Numbered from the stretch's first letter, positions 9,397-19,119 are shown. The stretch is DNA of 48,070 bases from Bacteroidota bacterium (GCA_030698405.1 JAUYMU010000085.1:1-48070); one strand, 5' to 3'. Notes: a model not told the origin generated them from the letters alone. Made by a program: numbers and translations.

Positions 9397-11727
9397 ATGT
9401 TCAAAAAAAAATACCTGCTCCGCACCCTGTTGGTTTTGTTGACATTACTGCTTCTTGCTGTCCTGCTGTCGCCTTTGCCCCGTTTTAACAAACCATGTTC
9501 AACGGTGGTTCTGGCCAGTGACAGGCAATTGCTGGGAGCCCGGATTGCTGCCGATGGACAATGGCGGTTTCCTTCCAATGATACCGTACCTGACAAATTT
9601 AAAACTTGCATCATTCAGTTTGAAGATCAGTATTTCCAATATCATCCGGGAATAAATCTCTTCGCCATTGGCCGTGCGATGGTGCAAAATATTCGGGCAA
9701 AAAAGGTAGTAAGTGGTGGAAGTACCATCACCATGCAGGTAGCACGCATGGCCGGAAATGGTCGAAAACGTTCTGTCGGAAATAAGCTGATTGAAATTCT
9801 GTCGGCCTTGAAACTGGAATTGTTGTACAGCAAAAAGTCGATCATTTCATTGTACGCCTCCAACGCTCCGTTTGGCGGAAATCTGGTTGGCATTGATGCA
9901 GCCTGCTGGCGATATTTCGGACACAGTGCTTCCCGTTTGTCGTGGGCGGAGGCGGCTACTTTGGCGGTGCTGCCAAATGCACCGTCGCTTATTTTCCCCG
10001 GCACCAACGATCAGAAACTGAAAATCAAGCGCAACAAACTTTTGAAGAAACTTTTGAGCAGGGAAATCATCGATTCGCTGGATTGTGAACTGGCCATTGA
10101 AGAAACCCTTCCGGAGAAACCTTTTGCGCTGCCCGACCATTCGTTTCACCTGACTGAACGGCTAAAGAAATCGAATTCCGGTGAGCTGATCAATACCGGC
10201 ATTAACTACCAGTTGCAACAGCAAGTTGTTGATTTGGTGCGCGAACACAGCAGCCAGCTTGCATCGCAGCATATTTTCAACGCTTCGGCCATTGTGATTG
10301 ATGTAAAAACCAATCAGGTGCGGGCATACATTGGCAATTCGCCTGCCAACACGCTGGGAACATTCAACAATCAGGTTGATATGATCAGCTCGCCACGCAG
10401 CACGGGAAGTATTCTAAAACCGTTTCTGTATGCCGCCATGCTTTCCGATGGCGAAATGCTGCCAAACGCACTGCTTCCCGACATTCCGGTTTATCTTTCA
10501 GGATATGCGCCAAAAAATTTCGATTACACGTTTCATGGGGCGGTTCCCGCCTCGCAGGCTTTGTCGTGGTCACTGAATATTCCGGCGATTTATATGCTCA
10601 AACGATACGGTATCGACCGTTTTTTGGACAAACTGAAGCAATTTGGGTTCACTTCGTTCAGGAAAAGCTCCGATCATTACGGACTTTCGTTGATTCTTGG
10701 CGGCGGTGAAACCTCGCTTTGGGAATTGTGCTCCGCTTACTCCGGATTTTCACGCACATTAAATAACTACAATCTTCATCATCAGTATTACAAGGAAAAT
10801 TTTGAAGTTCCGTCGCTCATTCCCCCTCAACAAACCAGTCAGTTGACCCGGCAGGAAAGCGTTGCAGATGCAGATGCCGTATGGTTTACGTTTCAGGCAT
10901 TGCTCGAAGTTAACCGACCTGAAGGACAATCAGGATGGGAGAATTTTCAGTCGTCGCGCCGGGTTGCATGGAAAACCGGCACCAGTTTTGGGTTTCGCGA
11001 TGCCTGGGCCATTGCAACCACACCCGATTATGTGGTTGGCGTTTGGGCGGGCAACTCGAACGGCGAAGGAAGACCGGGATTAACGGGCGTTACAGCCGCT
11101 GCACCGCTCCTTTTTAATATCCTGAATTTGCTGCCCGAATCGGCTCCACATCCACAACCCGACGGAGAAATCAACTTTACCGAAGTATGCAGCCACAGCG
11201 GATACCGGTTGGGGAAAAATTGTCCGGAAAGCAAAACGGTGGCCATTCCTGAAAAAGGGCTGAAAACCGAACCGTGTCCATATTGTCAGTCCATTAAAAT
11301 CGTTCAGGATCATTCCGGACAAAACAAAGACATCAATGTTTTGGACGAGGTAAAAGTTGAAAAATGGTTTGTTTTGCCTCCTGCCATGGAGTTTTATTTC
11401 AGGAAATACAATCCATCGTATTTGTCAGTTCCTGTCAATTCAATTTCAGGAAAAGGCGAACAACAGGTGATGGAATTTATTTATCCTGGCTCCAACGATA
11501 AGATTTACATTCCCCGCTCGGTGGACGGGAAACGAGGAAACGTAGTGTTCGAAGTTGCACATCGCGAAGCTTCGATGAAAATTTTCTGGCACCTCGACAA
11601 CCAATACATTGGAACCACGAGTTACATTCATCAGAAAGCATTGAACCCATCCATTGGTCAGCACCAGATTACGCTTACCGATGAACATGGGAATACACTC
11701 AAACGTTTATTTACGATACTGAATTGA
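9397..11727 (+). CDS. pbpC: Penicillin-binding protein 1C (bifunctional peptidoglycan synthase)
   Basis: 776 aa, one N-terminal membrane anchor (residues about 8-25). The glycosyltransferase GT51 domain shows EDQYFQYHPG (Glu76) and GGSTITMQVARM. The transpeptidase domain shows TGSILKP (Ser338 nucleophile of SxxK), SLNIP and KTGTSFGFRDAW (Lys526). The C-terminal domain has Cys pairs (CSHSGYRLGKNC, CPYC) and the beta-rich BiPBP_C fold typical of PBP1C. It polymerises and crosslinks peptidoglycan from lipid II at the outer face of the inner membrane. I chose the ATG at 9397 over an adjacent TTG at 9394. Its partner is the upstream macroglobulin gene. Confidence 0.95.
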   Translation: MFKKKYLLRTLLVLLTLLLLAVLLSPLPRFNKPCSTVVLASDRQLLGARIAADGQWRFPSNDTVPDKFKTCIIQFEDQYFQYHPGINLFAIGRAMVQNIRAKKVVSGGSTITMQVARMAGNGRKRSVGNKLIEILSALKLELLYSKKSIISLYASNAPFGGNLVGIDAACWRYFGHSASRLSWAEAATLAVLPNAPSLIFPGTNDQKLKIKRNKLLKKLLSREIIDSLDCELAIEETLPEKPFALPDHSFHLTERLKKSNSGELINTGINYQLQQQVVDLVREHSSQLASQHIFNASAIVIDVKTNQVRAYIGNSPANTLGTFNNQVDMISSPRSTGSILKPFLYAAMLSDGEMLPNALLPDIPVYLSGYAPKNFDYTFHGAVPASQALSWSLNIPAIYMLKRYGIDRFLDKLKQFGFTSFRKSSDHYGLSLILGGGETSLWELCSAYSGFSRTLNNYNLHHQYYKENFEVPSLIPPQQTSQLTRQESVADADAVWFTFQALLEVNRPEGQSGWENFQSSRRVAWKTGTSFGFRDAWAIATTPDYVVGVWAGNSNGEGRPGLTGVTAAAPLLFNILNLLPESAPHPQPDGEINFTEVCSHSGYRLGKNCPESKTVAIPEKGLKTEPCPYCQSIKIVQDHSGQNKDINVLDEVKVEKWFVLPPAMEFYFRKYNPSYLSVPVNSISGKGEQQVMEFIYPGSNDKIYIPRSVDGKRGNVVFEVAHREASMKIFWHLDNQYIGTTSYIHQKALNPSIGQHQITLTDEHGNTLKRLFTILN

Positions 11728-11766
11728 AGCTTATTATTTCGTAATTTTGTACAAAATCACCAAAAT

Positions 11767-12258
11767 ATGAAAAGGGTAATAATTGTCCGACATGCAAAAT
11801 CAGTTCCCTATGGTTACGACGATGATTTTAACCGCGACCTGACTGACCGGGGAATCAACGATGCAGATAAAATCAGTTCCAGACTAAAGGAAATGGGAAT
11901 TACTGCGGATTTGGTAATTGCCAGTCCTGCAACCCGAACCATGCACACTGCCAGAATTTTCTGTATGAATCTCGGATATAATGTCAAATCAATCAGGCAG
12001 GAACCCACTTTTTATGAAGGGATGACTACGCATGATTTTGTCGATTTGGTTCAGCAATTACCGGAAGAAGCTCAAACCGTTTTTGTTTTTGGGCACAATC
12101 CAACGGTTTATTACCTGGTTTACAATCTGGTAAAATATTTCAATGCCGATATGCCGACTTGCTCGACCGTTGCGCTCGATTTTGACGTTCAAACCTGGAA
12201 AGACGTATCGGCACGGGGAGGAAAACTGGCTTTTCAGCTTGTTCCAAAATCCATGTAA
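11767..12258 (+). CDS. SixA-like histidine phosphatase
   Basis: 163 aa, a member of the histidine phosphatase (phosphoglycerate-mutase-like) superfamily. The N-terminus IIVRHAKS carries the catalytic RHA motif (His9), and a second catalytic His is in VFGHNPTV. SPATRTMHTA is the conserved middle motif. SixA removes phosphate from phosphohistidine on Hpt or phosphocarrier domains; whether that is the substrate here is not shown. An orphan Hpt protein at 39913 is a conceivable target. A -7-like TAATTTTG at 11742-11749 precedes the gene. Confidence 0.85.
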   Translation: MKRVIIVRHAKSVPYGYDDDFNRDLTDRGINDADKISSRLKEMGITADLVIASPATRTMHTARIFCMNLGYNVKSIRQEPTFYEGMTTHDFVDLVQQLPEEAQTVFVFGHNPTVYYLVYNLVKYFNADMPTCSTVALDFDVQTWKDVSARGGKLAFQLVPKSM

Positions 12259-12345
12259 AAAATATCCAATAACCAATGTTGAATAATCAATATCCAAATC
12301 AAAACTTCAGATCTGGTTATTGAATCATTAAACCTTTTTTAATCT

Positions 12346-13047
12346 ATGCACATTTTTTATACTCCTGAAATTTCAGGCAACAACTATACGCTTGACGAAA
12401 CCGAATCAAAACATTGTGTTCGGGTTTTGAGGCTCGAAAAGGGCGACCAAATTACTTTGGTAGATGGCCGCGGTGGGTTTTATACCGCCGAAATTACTTA
12501 TCCAAATCCCAAACGGTGCATGGTAGATGTGATCAAATCGGAGCAAAATTTCGGACTCCGTAAATTTCAGGTTCACATTGCAATCGCCCCCACAAAAAGC
12601 ATTGAACGGATCGAATGGTTTCTGGAGAAAGCCACTGAAATTGGCATCAGCCGGGCAACACCGCTACTTTGTCAGCATTCTGAACGAAAAGAAATTAAAA
12701 ACGAGCGACTCGAAAAAGTGATCATTTCGGCCATGAAACAATCGTTGAAAGCTTATTTGCCGCAACTTGATCCGCTCACCAAATTCAGCGATTTTATATC
12801 GCAGCCTTTCGATGGACAAAAGTTCATCGCCCATTGTGACGAACAGCACCGCGACTTGCTAAAAAAAATGGTAGTCCTGAATCAGAACTACCTTATTTTA
12901 ATTGGCCCCGAAGGCGATTTTTCTTCCGAAGAAATTGAAATTGCAATTCAGGCGGGATTTAAACCTGTAAGCTTGGGCGACAGCCGCCTCCGCACTGAAA
13001 CCGCCGGTGTGGTGGCTTGTCACACTTTCAATTTATTGAACGACTGA
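12346..13047 (+). CDS. rsmE: 16S rRNA (uracil-1498-N3)-methyltransferase
   Basis: 233 aa with the full RsmE layout: an N-terminal PUA-like domain (SKHCVRVLRLEKGDQ) and a C-terminal SPOUT methyltransferase knot with LIGPEGDFSSEE and SLGDSRLRTETAG, the SAM-binding motifs. It methylates U1498 of 16S rRNA in the 30S subunit. Its stop (13045-13047) directly abuts the stop codon of the convergent peptidase gene (13048), with no spacer and no terminator, so transcripts are likely to overlap. The 87 nt upstream are low-complexity AT-rich repeats. Confidence 0.95.
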   Translation: MHIFYTPEISGNNYTLDETESKHCVRVLRLEKGDQITLVDGRGGFYTAEITYPNPKRCMVDVIKSEQNFGLRKFQVHIAIAPTKSIERIEWFLEKATEIGISRATPLLCQHSERKEIKNERLEKVIISAMKQSLKAYLPQLDPLTKFSDFISQPFDGQKFIAHCDEQHRDLLKKMVVLNQNYLILIGPEGDFSSEEIEIAIQAGFKPVSLGDSRLRTETAGVVACHTFNLLND

Positions 13048-15132
13048 TTATTTCAGCCATTTATCCAGCCACTGCTTAAATACCCTTTGCCACAAAATTC
13101 CGTTTTGAGCTTGCAATACCCAATGGTTTTCGTCAGGAAAGATAAGCATTTGGGCAGGTACACCGCGTAGAATAGCGGCGTTGAAGGCTGACATTCCCTG
13201 TGATGCAAGAATGCGGTAATCTTTCTCTCCATGAATGACCAGAATCGGAGCATCCCATTTATCAACAAACAAATGCGGTGAATTGGCATACGAACGTTGT
13301 GTAATTGCATTCGATTTATCCCAGTAAGCACCGCCCAAATCCCAGTTAACAAACCACATTTCTTCTGTTTCCAAATACTGCTGCTCAAGGTTGAACATGC
13401 CATCATGCGAAATAAAAGCTTTGAAGCGTTTTTCGTGGTGACCGGCTAACCAGTAAACTGAGAATCCGCCGTAACTCGCGCCAACACAACCAAGTTTTTC
13501 TGCATCAACAAAAGGTTCTTTGGCCAATTCGTCGATTGCTGAAAGGTAATCTTTCATGTTTTGGCCACCATAATCGCCACTGATTTGTTCCAGCCATTCG
13601 TTCCCGAAACCCGGTAATCCGCGACGGTTTGGCGCTACAACGATATAACCGTTGGCAGCCATCTGTTGAAAATTCCAGCGAAACGACCAGAACTGGCTCA
13701 CTGTTCCCTGCGGTCCGCCCTGGCAATAAAGAATTGTCGGATATTTTTTGTTCGGATCAAAATGTGGCGGATAAATCACCCAAGTCAGCATTTGCTTGTT
13801 GTCGGTAGTTTTGATCCAGCGTTCCTCCACTTTCCCCATTGTAAGCTGATCCAAAATTGGTTTATTCAGGAAAGATAGTTCAGTTTCTGCGCCTGTTTCC
13901 GGATCGATGGTATAAATTTCGTCGGGCTTACTAATCGAATGTTTTATGCCGATAAGCTTCTCTTTTGCTTCGGCTACAAAGGCATAATCGTGCACCCCAC
14001 TGGTAACCGGTGTAATTTTTCTGTCAGCAACATCCAACCTGTAAATTTGTGTGAGGGCATGCCAGCAACTCACAAAAAAGATGGATTTGCTATCGGCACT
14101 CCATGTCAGCGCATTTGAATTCTGATCGAAATCAACAGTTTGGTCAGCTTTCTCGCCAGTCTCAAGATTCAGCAGAAACAAACGGCTTTTATCAGATTCA
14201 TAACCATCCCTTTCCTGACTTTCCCAGGCAAGCCATTTTCCATCGGGCGAAAAAATAGGATTTTGGTCGTAACCCATCATTCCTTGTGTTTTGTTTTCCG
14301 TTTTTCCGGTTTCGATGTTGTAGAAATAAATATCCGAATTGGTTGAAAGTGCATAATCTTTACCCGTTTTTTTGCGGCAAGTGTAGGCAATTGTTTTTCC
14401 GTCAGGGCTCCATGCCAGTTGTTCGACGCCACCAAAAGGTTTCATCGGACTCTCATAAGGTTCGCCCTCCAGTAGATCCAAAGCATTTTCAATCTTGCCA
14501 TTTTTATAGTCGGCCACAAACGGATGCGGAACGGTTTTCGTCCATTCGTCCCAGTGTTTGTACATCAGATCATTTTCCAAATGAGCATTGGCCAACGGTA
14601 AATCAGGGAATAAATCATGAATGTCCTGTTCCATTTTCACCTCTGCCGTATATAAAATCTTTGATCCGTCAGGAGAATATTTAAACCCGGTAATTCCACC
14701 TTTTATTTCTGAAATCTGAACAGGCTCAGAACCGTCGGTATTCATTTCCCAAAGCTGCATATCTCCTGATTTGGCCCACAAAAAACCGATTTTCTTTCCG
14801 TCGGGACGCCAAACTGCGGAAGATTCCTTTTCAGGAGTTGAAGTAATTTTAACAGGTTCACCGCCCGAAACCGAAACTGTGTATAAATCGCGGTACGACT
14901 TGTTTTCTTCAATATTGAAATTTGTAACCGAATACAAAACGGTTGTTCCATCAGGCGAAACAACAGGTTCACCAATCCGGCCAAAACTCCACAAAACTTC
15001 AGGAGTCATAATATCTGATGTAAGTTTTGGAACTTCCGGTTGATAATTTTCTGTCATTTCTTTGGACTTTTTTGGGTTTGAACAGGAGAACAAAATGGCT
15101 CCAACGGCAATTAAATAAAGGGATTTCATCAT
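13048..15132 (-). CDS. S9 family prolyl oligopeptidase lipoprotein
   Basis: About 694 aa. The lipobox GAILFSC (Cys17) predicts a lipid anchor. Residues about 35-420 are WD40-like PD40 beta-propeller repeats (SPDGTTVLYSV, RPDGKKIGFLW, SPDGKWLAWESQ). The C-terminal alpha/beta hydrolase has the nucleophile elbow GASYGGFS (Ser about 553), acid HGEKDYRI and base DENHWV. This is the S9C/acylaminoacyl peptidase type, cleaving oligopeptides imported into the periplasm. The start is taken at 15132 (MMKSLYL); the next Met (15129) is equally possible. An upstream in-frame ATG at 15162 would bury the signal peptide. Confidence 0.93.
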   Translation of the reverse strand: MMKSLYLIAVGAILFSCSNPKKSKEMTENYQPEVPKLTSDIMTPEVLWSFGRIGEPVVSPDGTTVLYSVTNFNIEENKSYRDLYTVSVSGGEPVKITSTPEKESSAVWRPDGKKIGFLWAKSGDMQLWEMNTDGSEPVQISEIKGGITGFKYSPDGSKILYTAEVKMEQDIHDLFPDLPLANAHLENDLMYKHWDEWTKTVPHPFVADYKNGKIENALDLLEGEPYESPMKPFGGVEQLAWSPDGKTIAYTCRKKTGKDYALSTNSDIYFYNIETGKTENKTQGMMGYDQNPIFSPDGKWLAWESQERDGYESDKSRLFLLNLETGEKADQTVDFDQNSNALTWSADSKSIFFVSCWHALTQIYRLDVADRKITPVTSGVHDYAFVAEAKEKLIGIKHSISKPDEIYTIDPETGAETELSFLNKPILDQLTMGKVEERWIKTTDNKQMLTWVIYPPHFDPNKKYPTILYCQGGPQGTVSQFWSFRWNFQQMAANGYIVVAPNRRGLPGFGNEWLEQISGDYGGQNMKDYLSAIDELAKEPFVDAEKLGCVGASYGGFSVYWLAGHHEKRFKAFISHDGMFNLEQQYLETEEMWFVNWDLGGAYWDKSNAITQRSYANSPHLFVDKWDAPILVIHGEKDYRILASQGMSAFNAAILRGVPAQMLIFPDENHWVLQAQNGILWQRVFKQWLDKWLK

Positions 15133-15195
15133 GATAATTGATTTTGTTGGTTGTGGTTGCAATAACCGCCGTGAAAGTAAATATTGTCGGTCAAT

Positions 15196-15237
15196 AAAAA
15201 AAAGAAAAGCATCTGCTTTTCAAAAACAGATGCTTTT
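15196..15237 (-). terminator. Rho-independent terminator of the NigD-like gene
   Basis: Perfect 11-bp stem AAAAGCATCTG (15205-15215) with CAGATGCTTTT (15227-15237). On the minus strand it is followed by a run of T interrupted by one C. It lies 35 nt after the NigD-like stop codon and isolates that gene from the peptidase gene downstream. Confidence 0.85.
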
Positions 15238-15271
15238 ACACTAACAAAAACCGAATTGATTGATTCAAACT

Positions 15272-15943
15272 CTAATACTTATATTCGCCGGTGTATTCAA
15301 AGTCATCGCCATTCAGTTTTTTGGCAATCACCTTAAATTGAGTGCTGGTTTTTCCCTCAATTTTCAATGCACTCAAGTCAAATGTAACTACAGCCGACAT
15401 TGGAATATTACCCTGATCATCGTTATTATTGTGCCTTAACTCCAGAACTACAGGTTCTGTAGTAATTGCTCCCGGCTGTTTCACCAGATTTATGAAATGA
15501 ATCTTGTTTCCGCCCCGGTAACGCAGTTCAAAGTTTAACATGCCATTTTTGATCCATCTGTCCTTTACATCAATTGGGTCATTCCCGATACTGTCTTCAA
15601 TTGCAGGAGTGATGTTCAGAATTCCCTTATAAAGAATTTTCATTAAAGAATTGATCTTAACATAGTAATGTTCGTCATGGTTCTCATTTTTCTTGTTACC
15701 AATGATCGTAAAGTTTACCAATACGCGCTCGTTATTTTTCACCTTACTCCACCAATAATCATTGCTGACCGGAAATAAAATTTCATTGTCATCCATTACA
15801 ATTTGTTGAACATCAGCATCCTTTTGAACCAATCCGTAACCCACCCATGCATCGTTGAGGGAATATTCGTCATCGTTAAGGTCGCAGCCTGATAAAAAGC
15901 TGAGCATGGCTCCCATCATTAAATAGAATACTAACTTTTTCAT
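15272..15943 (-). CDS. NigD-like lipoprotein
   Basis: 223 aa. The signal peptide ends SFLSGC (Cys20), followed by an acidic DLNDDEYS linker that fits export to the cell surface in Bacteroidota. The body follows the NigD pattern: an N-terminal OB-like domain (VLVNFTIIGNK, YYVKINSLMKILYKGI), SIGNDPIDVKDRWI, then a beta-rich C-terminal domain with NKIHFINLVK. NigD proteins are Bacteroidales-specific lipoproteins found near surface or bacteriocin-related loci; their molecular function is poorly known. It has its own terminator and stands as a single-gene unit. Confidence 0.85.
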   Translation of the reverse strand: MKKLVFYLMMGAMLSFLSGCDLNDDEYSLNDAWVGYGLVQKDADVQQIVMDDNEILFPVSNDYWWSKVKNNERVLVNFTIIGNKKNENHDEHYYVKINSLMKILYKGILNITPAIEDSIGNDPIDVKDRWIKNGMLNFELRYRGGNKIHFINLVKQPGAITTEPVVLELRHNNNDDQGNIPMSAVVTFDLSALKIEGKTSTQFKVIAKKLNGDDFEYTGEYKY

Positions 15944-16437
15944 TTTTTCTTTTTTTGAATAATTAATAATTTCTGAATGTTAATTGTTTACTTAGAAGAT
16001 ACGATAAGCTGAAAAATGGTTGCGTTGCAAATACAATATTTTTTTAAAAAATTCCTGAATGAAAAATAAAAATGAGTATCCGGCTATGTACCTATAAAGT
16101 TGAATAATGTAAAAATATCCTTTGCCCCCGATTTTCATCGGGGCAGGCTGTTCGCCTTTAGGCAACGGGTTGAATTGAGCAACGATTATGGGCTTTAGCC
16201 CAAAATACTGTGGCTAAAGCCATTGGCCGCGATCATCAATTTATCCGTCAGCTGAAGCAGGACGGCAAATGATAACTTGGGTACACAACCGGATACTCAT
16301 AAAAAATAAAATAATTTTGGCATAGCAATTGATAATTCATATTTATATATTTACATTTTTATATATGTATGAGAAATATTGATTCAAAAATACGAAATCA
16401 GCAAATTAAATTATAAACAATTATAAATCTATCAATT
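15944..16437. other. Intergenic region with diverged repeat
   Basis: 494 nt between divergent genes and no ORF worth reporting. It carries a diverged relative of the 45-nt repeat family (16115-16276) and AT-rich DNA before the thioredoxin gene. A -7-like TAATTTTG is at 16312-16319, though without a well-spaced upstream TTG. Confidence 0.6.
16115..16276. repeat. Diverged third member of the intergenic repeat family
   Basis: Contains ATCCTTTGCC (16117-16126), the hairpin CCCCGATTTTCATCGGGG (16126-16143), GGGCTTTAGCCC (16190-16201) and a final CCGTCAGCTGAAGCAGGACG segment (16245-16264). These match the elements between the macroglobulin and pbpC genes but in a rearranged order, so this is an older copy. 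Confidence 0.7.
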
Positions 16438-16953
16438 ATGAAACGGTTATTTTTAACATTGGCATCCGCTGCCATACTTATTTCAGCCTGTGGAAATCAA
16501 AAAACAGAGGCAAATCAGAACAATGCAAATGAAACTACGATTAGCAAAACCGGAACACAGGCTTCTGCAGCCAAAAGTTCGGAACTGCTCAACAAAGCAC
16601 AATTCATTGCAAAAGTGTGGGATTACACCAAATCGCCCAACGACTGGAAATACCTTGGTAACAAACCGGCAATCATTGATTTTTATGCTGATTGGTGCGG
16701 CCCGTGTAAAATTGCAGCTCCGATACTCGAAGAAATCGGTGCAGAATATGCCGGTAAAGTTCAGATCTATAAAATAGATACTGAAAAAGAACGCGAACTT
16801 GCACAGGTTTTTGGAATCACAGGTATTCCCGCATTTTTATACATTCCGGCGAATGGGAAACCGGTCATGATGTCAGGCATTGGCAGATCGAAAGAAGATA
16901 CGAAAAAGATGTTCATCGAGAATATCGAGAAGTATCTCTTAGTGAAGAAGTAA
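16438..16953 (+). CDS. Secreted thioredoxin-family lipoprotein
   Basis: 171 aa. The lipobox AILISAC (Cys18) is followed by a low-complexity Asn/Thr/Ala linker (residues 20-45). The thioredoxin fold has the active site DWCGPCK (Cys87, Cys90), the cis-Pro loop GITGIPAFLYI, and the end strand GIGRSKE. CGPC is the classical thioredoxin motif, so it is likely a disulfide reductase or exchange protein in the periplasm, where it would need electrons from a membrane donor (not seen here). It is a single gene convergent with PPi-PFK. Confidence 0.9.
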   Translation: MKRLFLTLASAAILISACGNQKTEANQNNANETTISKTGTQASAAKSSELLNKAQFIAKVWDYTKSPNDWKYLGNKPAIIDFYADWCGPCKIAAPILEEIGAEYAGKVQIYKIDTEKERELAQVFGITGIPAFLYIPANGKPVMMSGIGRSKEDTKKMFIENIEKYLLVKK

Positions 16954-16967
16954 ATCTTAAATGGAAG

Positions 16968-17002
16968 TAGTGGGGGCGCGACTATAAGTCGCACTCCCAC
17001 TA
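16968..17002. repeat. Palindrome after thioredoxin gene
   Basis: The arms TAGTGGGGGCGCGACT and AGTCGCACTCCCACTA pair nearly perfectly. It is GC-rich compared with its surroundings and resembles dispersed REP-like units. It lies between the thioredoxin stop and the true terminator hairpin at 17015-17045. Confidence 0.7.
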
Positions 17003-17014
17003 AAAACAAAAAGC

Positions 17015-17045
17015 AAAAACCCCGGAATAAATCCCGGGGTTTTTT
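17015..17045. terminator. Bidirectional Rho-independent terminator
   Basis: The stem AAAAACCCCGG (17015-17025) with CCGGGGTTTTT (17034-17044) has T-rich tails on both strands, so it can end both the thioredoxin (plus) and PPi-PFK (minus) transcripts, which converge here. Confidence 0.9.
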
Positions 17046-17073
17046 ATTATTCAAAAAAAAAAAATGATCAAAA

Positions 17074-18732
17074 TTATTTTGCCCTTTCGAGAAGGATCGT
17101 TTTTGTTGGCTGATCGCAAACTTCAGATGGTCCCCAGTACTGAATTGGGCCGGGATAAACAAATGAAGTTTCGATAGCCCATTTTTCACGGTTGGCAACC
17201 AAATATTTGTAAGGAGCGCTATCCAGTTCAACCAGCGCTTTTTGGATCACAGGTTTTTGGTGGCCATGACGCTGTTCCATGTTCATCATCATGGTAATTG
17301 GAACACCGCCTGCAATCCATTCGGCCGCAGGGGCTGTCAGGTTACGAACTGATGACATGTAACCTGTTTTTCCTTCAGCAATCAGGAACGAAGCATTGTA
17401 ACCCAGTGAATAGCAATAATCAGCATCAAAATTCGACGGAGCAGCGCAACGGCCTTCGTATCCGAAGAAATGATACTGTGTACCCAATTTGCCGCTGAAC
17501 TTGCCAGCTTTTTTCATCTCTTTTAACTGGCTTTTAACCATCTCGCCCAACAGTTTTTCCGTTTCAATGAGCGAAACCTGCACGTTTCCATGTGGGTCGC
17601 GATCGAGTGTTAACTGGTCGGCAATGCCATTGGGGAGTGAAGTATATACTTTGGCCGATGTTGGTGATAAAATCCCGGCAACAAATGCACGACCTTCAGT
17701 TTTACTGCTGAACGATTTAAATTTTTGTTCAGTTTCAGAACCTTCTGCCAACAGATCGTTCAATTCTGAAATCAGTGCTTTCATTTCAGGAACAAATTCG
17801 ACCAAACCTTCAGGAATTAATGCAACTCCGAAATTTTCGCCGTTGGCCGCACGTTTAGCAATGATATTTACCATATAATCAACGATCTCGCCCAATGTCT
17901 GTTTCTTCTCAGCAACTTCTTCCGAGATCAATGTAATATTTGGCTGGGTTTGTAAAGCACATTCAAGTCCGATATGAGAAGCAGAACGCCCCATCAGTTT
18001 AATAAAGTGCCAGTATTTTTTTGCTGAAGTGGCGTCACGTTCAACATTGCCGATTAATTCAGCATAAACTTTGGTAGCTGTATCAAAACCGAAAGAAGTT
18101 TCGATCATGTCGTTTTTAAGGTCGCCATCAATTGTTTTTGGGCAGCCAATCACCTGAATGCCAGTATTTTTTGCAGCATAATATTCGGCCAGTACGCAAG
18201 CGTTGGTATTGCTATCGTCGCCACCAATAACAATCAAAGCTTTAATATTCAATTGTTTCAGAATTTCAGCTCCTTTGTCAAACTGTGCAGATTCTTCAAG
18301 TTTGGTACGTCCTGAGCCAATAATATCGAAACCACCGGTATTGCGGAATTCGTCGATAATTGTCGCGGTCAGCTCAATGTACTGGTGATCGACCAACCCA
18401 CCGGGACCACCGAGGAAACCGTACAATTTACTTTCAGGATTGATATTTTTAATCCCGTCGAAAATACCTGAAATCACATTGTGACCGCCCGGAGCCTGAC
18501 CACCGGAAAGGATCACGCCAACGTTCACTGCGGCATATTGCTTTTTTTCGCTCGTCTTCTCGAATGCAATTAGTGGCATTCCGTAGGTATTTGGAAAAAG
18601 CTTCTCAATGTCATTCTGATCGGCTACCGATTGAGTTTTTTCACCTTCAACCAATTTTACTGAAGACTTTAATGAATTTGGAAGTTTTGGCTGATATTTA
18701 GCCCTTTCTGCTTGTAATGCGCTAATAGTCAT
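17074..18732 (-). CDS. pfp: Pyrophosphate-dependent 6-phosphofructokinase (long form)
   Basis: 552 aa, the long PfpB type. SGGQAPGGHNVISG is the N-terminal phosphate-binding loop and GGDDSNTNA (residues 170-178) carries the extra Asp that marks PPi rather than ATP as phosphoryl donor (ATP enzymes have GGDGS). MGRSASHIGLE and the TIDGDLKN segment are the fructose-6-phosphate and catalytic motifs. It interconverts fructose-6-phosphate and fructose-1,6-bisphosphate reversibly in glycolysis. A -7-like box TATTTTTG (complement of 18774-18781) lies about 42 nt upstream of the ATG at 18732. Confidence 0.95.
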   Translation of the reverse strand: MTISALQAERAKYQPKLPNSLKSSVKLVEGEKTQSVADQNDIEKLFPNTYGMPLIAFEKTSEKKQYAAVNVGVILSGGQAPGGHNVISGIFDGIKNINPESKLYGFLGGPGGLVDHQYIELTATIIDEFRNTGGFDIIGSGRTKLEESAQFDKGAEILKQLNIKALIVIGGDDSNTNACVLAEYYAAKNTGIQVIGCPKTIDGDLKNDMIETSFGFDTATKVYAELIGNVERDATSAKKYWHFIKLMGRSASHIGLECALQTQPNITLISEEVAEKKQTLGEIVDYMVNIIAKRAANGENFGVALIPEGLVEFVPEMKALISELNDLLAEGSETEQKFKSFSSKTEGRAFVAGILSPTSAKVYTSLPNGIADQLTLDRDPHGNVQVSLIETEKLLGEMVKSQLKEMKKAGKFSGKLGTQYHFFGYEGRCAAPSNFDADYCYSLGYNASFLIAEGKTGYMSSVRNLTAPAAEWIAGGVPITMMMNMEQRHGHQKPVIQKALVELDSAPYKYLVANREKWAIETSFVYPGPIQYWGPSEVCDQPTKTILLERAK

Positions 18733-18855
18733 AGTACTTATTTTTTGTTAGGATTAACTTTTTAAAACCGGTGCAAAAATAAACTAAAACCATTGGTTTT
18801 AACATCAGATTGAAAGCATATTCAACCTATTTAAAGTAAATTTAAAGCCGTAAGG

Positions 18856-19065
18856 TTATCCAACCAAAAAATCAGCAATGTTGCCTAAACTACTGACTGT
18901 TCCTTTGTAAAATTCGCTGTATTTACATCGGGTACAGGTGATGGCTGTAAATCTTCTGTTCTGAATATTGAAGAACCTGGAAAAGCCGTTTCCTGTTGTA
19001 CGAATCACATCTGCTTCTGCCTGAGTGTTTCCACATTTTGGGCAATGATACTTTGTCTGTTGCAT
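18856..19065 (-). CDS. Small zinc-ribbon protein
   Basis: 69 aa with two zinc-ligand pairs: CPKCGN near the N-terminus and CTRCKYSEFYKG in the second half. This matches the zinc_ribbon_13 (DUF2072-like) group described as nucleic-acid-binding zinc ribbons, always short and cytosolic. Target unknown. The hydrophobic C-terminal end (GNIADFLVG) is typical of the group. The gene stands alone downstream of an intergenic repeat. Confidence 0.8.
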   Translation of the reverse strand: MQQTKYHCPKCGNTQAEADVIRTTGNGFSRFFNIQNRRFTAITCTRCKYSEFYKGTVSSLGNIADFLVG

Positions 19066-19119
19066 GACGGTAAAAGTTTAAAGTTAAAGTTGTTAAAAGT
19101 TTAAAGTTGTGTTCCGAAA

